Assembly: GCA_943912335.1 (NCBI GenBank)
Contig: CALTUD010000041.1
Coordinates: 1-21,587 of the forward strand
Direction: 5' to 3'
From: an uncultured Acetobacteraceae bacterium
Lineage (GTDB): Bacteria; Pseudomonadota; Alphaproteobacteria; Acetobacterales; Acetobacteraceae
DNA: 21,587 nucleotides
In this document: in pieces, positions 20,631-21,587 of the stretch
Layout: the number at the start of each line of letters is the position of its first letter
Numbering within the stretch: the stretch's first letter is position 1
The notes under the pieces: generated by a model
Database searches by the model: none
Told to the model about the DNA's origin: nothing
The model's input: only the letters and a program-made list of their open reading frames with translations
Translations under genes and position numbers: made by a program

Positions 20631-21587
20631 TCAGCGGAGCGGGTTGATCGCGCGCCGGATCGCCGCCAGCAGCGCCGGCTCGTCATAGGGCTTGGCCAGC
20701 AGCACGGCGCCGGCGAACGGCCCCGTCAGCTCGGCTTCGAAGGCGGTGTCACCGGTCGCGAAAACGAGGCCGATCGACGGGTCGGTTTCCAGTGCCGTGC
20801 GAGCCAGCGCCGCGCCGCCGACGCCGGGCAGGCCGAGATCGGTCGCCAGCACGTCGAACCGGTCGCGTCGCAGCAGATCGATCGCCGCTTCGGCGCTGCT
20901 GGCCTGGGCCACGACATGCCCGTGCGACGTCAGCAACTCGGCGCTCGTGTCGCGGATCAGTACGTCGTCCTCGACCAGCAGCACGCGCAGGCGGCGCCTG
21001 ACGCCGGCGGAATCGCTCCCGTTCTGGTCGCGATTGCTCAGCACCTGGCGCAGCTTCCGGGCCAGAGACTCCGCCGTGTAGGGCTTGGACAGGAGGTCGA
21101 TGCCGTCTTCCAGCTTGCCGCCGTGCAGAAGCGCGTCCTCGGTGTAGCCGGAGGTGAACAGGACCGCGAGGCCGGGAATGCGCTCCCGGGCTCGGGCGGC
21201 GAGTTCCGGGCCGCGCATTTCGCCCGGCATCACCACGTCGGTGAACAGCAGGTCGATCCGCACGCCGCTTTCCAGCACGTTCATCGCGCTGGCGGCGTCC
21301 TTGGCCTTCAGCACGCGGTAGCCGAGCTCGACCAGCATGGAGACCACCGTGTCGCGCACGCCTTCGTTGTCTTCCGCGACCAGGATCGTCTCGTTGCCGC
21401 CGGCGACGACGGGGGTGTGTTCCGGCTCCAGCAGCGGCGGTTCGTGTTCCATCGTGCGCGGCAGGAACAGGTGGATGGTGGTGCCCTGAGCCGGTGCGCT
21501 GTCGATGCGGATATGGCCGCCGGACTGGTGCACGAAGCCGTAGACCATCGACAGGCCGAGGCCGGTGCCCTTGCCTTCCGGCTTGGT
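20631..21587 (-). CDS. Hybrid sensor histidine kinase, C-terminal part with two receiver domains (5' end outside window)
   Basis: 319 codons are visible and the frame is open to the window edge. The first residues, KPEGKGTGLGLSMVYGFVHQSGGHI, are the G2 box and end of a HATPase domain. Two receiver domains follow. REC1: ILVAEDNEGVRDT, phospho-acceptor Asp in LLFTDVVMPG, LFTSGYTEDALL, and LLSKPYT. REC2: RVLLVEDDVLIRDT, phospho-acceptor Asp in VLATDLGLPG, LVFATGDTAFEA, and LLAKPYD. No HPt domain follows, and REC2 ends the protein (INPLR). Family knowledge: such kinases pass phosphate from histidine to receivers and use a separate HPt partner. Sensor input and target are not visible. The internal ATG 21548 lies inside the kinase domain and is not the start. 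Confidence 0.93.
   Translation of the reverse strand, partial: TKPEGKGTGLGLSMVYGFVHQSGGHIRIDSAPAQGTTIHLFLPRTMEHEPPLLEPEHTPVVAGGNETILVAEDNEGVRDTVVSMLVELGYRVLKAKDAASAMNVLESGVRIDLLFTDVVMPGEMRGPELAARARERIPGLAVLFTSGYTEDALLHGGKLEDGIDLLSKPYTAESLARKLRQVLSNRDQNGSDSAGVRRRLRVLLVEDDVLIRDTSAELLTSHGHVVAQASSAEAAIDLLRRDRFDVLATDLGLPGVGGAALARTALETDPSIGLVFATGDTAFEAELTGPFAGAVLLAKPYDEPALLAAIRRAINPLR

Noticed and set aside
1..21587. CRISPR array, tRNA, rRNA, insertion sequence or prophage
   Set aside because: No regularly spaced identical repeats, no recognisable RNA gene, transposase or integrase was seen on either strand; the direct repeats at 3411-3590 are coding repeats.

Overview
The window is GC-rich, densely coding bacterial DNA. 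Its gene content and order point to an alphaproteobacterium, most likely of the acetic-acid-bacteria family Acetobacteraceae (Rhodospirillales). The signs are a FliX gene divergent from flgI with dksA beside it, the separate blocks flgF-flgG-flgA-flgH, flgI-flgJ-FlgN-like and fliL-fliM arranged as in Caulobacter, a CtrA-type TTAA-N7-TTAAC box, and a DUF2272-like lipoprotein. No rRNA, tRNA, CRISPR array, insertion sequence or phage gene was seen. The taxonomic call is inference from protein resemblance and synteny, not from a search.

Left flank (1-4267): the 5' end of a PLP-dependent cysteine synthase (minus, cut by the window edge), divergent from a small rhodanese-domain protein. Next, on the minus strand, come mtnA (methionine salvage) and a DUF2272-like lipoprotein 8 bases behind it. 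After a 351-base gap there is a very repetitive, Arg/Thr/Ala/Lys-rich histone-H1-like protein on the plus strand, ended by a perfect intrinsic terminator.

Motility block (4266-16893): minus-strand flgI-flgJ-FlgN-like gene (two ATGA overlaps); plus-strand fliX and dksA, dksA having its own sigma70-type promoter; minus-strand flgF-flgG-flgA-flgH (rod, P-ring chaperone, L-ring); and, divergent from flgF, a tightly coupled plus-strand operon fliL-fliM-DUF6468-like-motE-like-cheZ-like-948-aa exported repeat protein. The fliL/flgF intergenic region contains an exact CtrA-type site, so the two main motility operons are probably co-regulated. The last gene of the fliL operon is the least explained and the best candidate for a new motor-associated component.

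Right flank (16894-21587): speD and speE (spermidine synthesis), with an odd leader before speD and an intrinsic terminator between the two genes. Then come a small Gly/Phe-tailed lipoprotein, glutathione peroxidase and a YdjA-type nitroreductase (ATGA overlap), a second small lipoprotein on the minus strand, and the C-terminal part of a hybrid histidine kinase with two receiver domains, cut by the right edge. SpeE releases methylthioadenosine, which after phosphorolysis feeds MtnA, so the two flanks are metabolically linked although about 15 kb apart.
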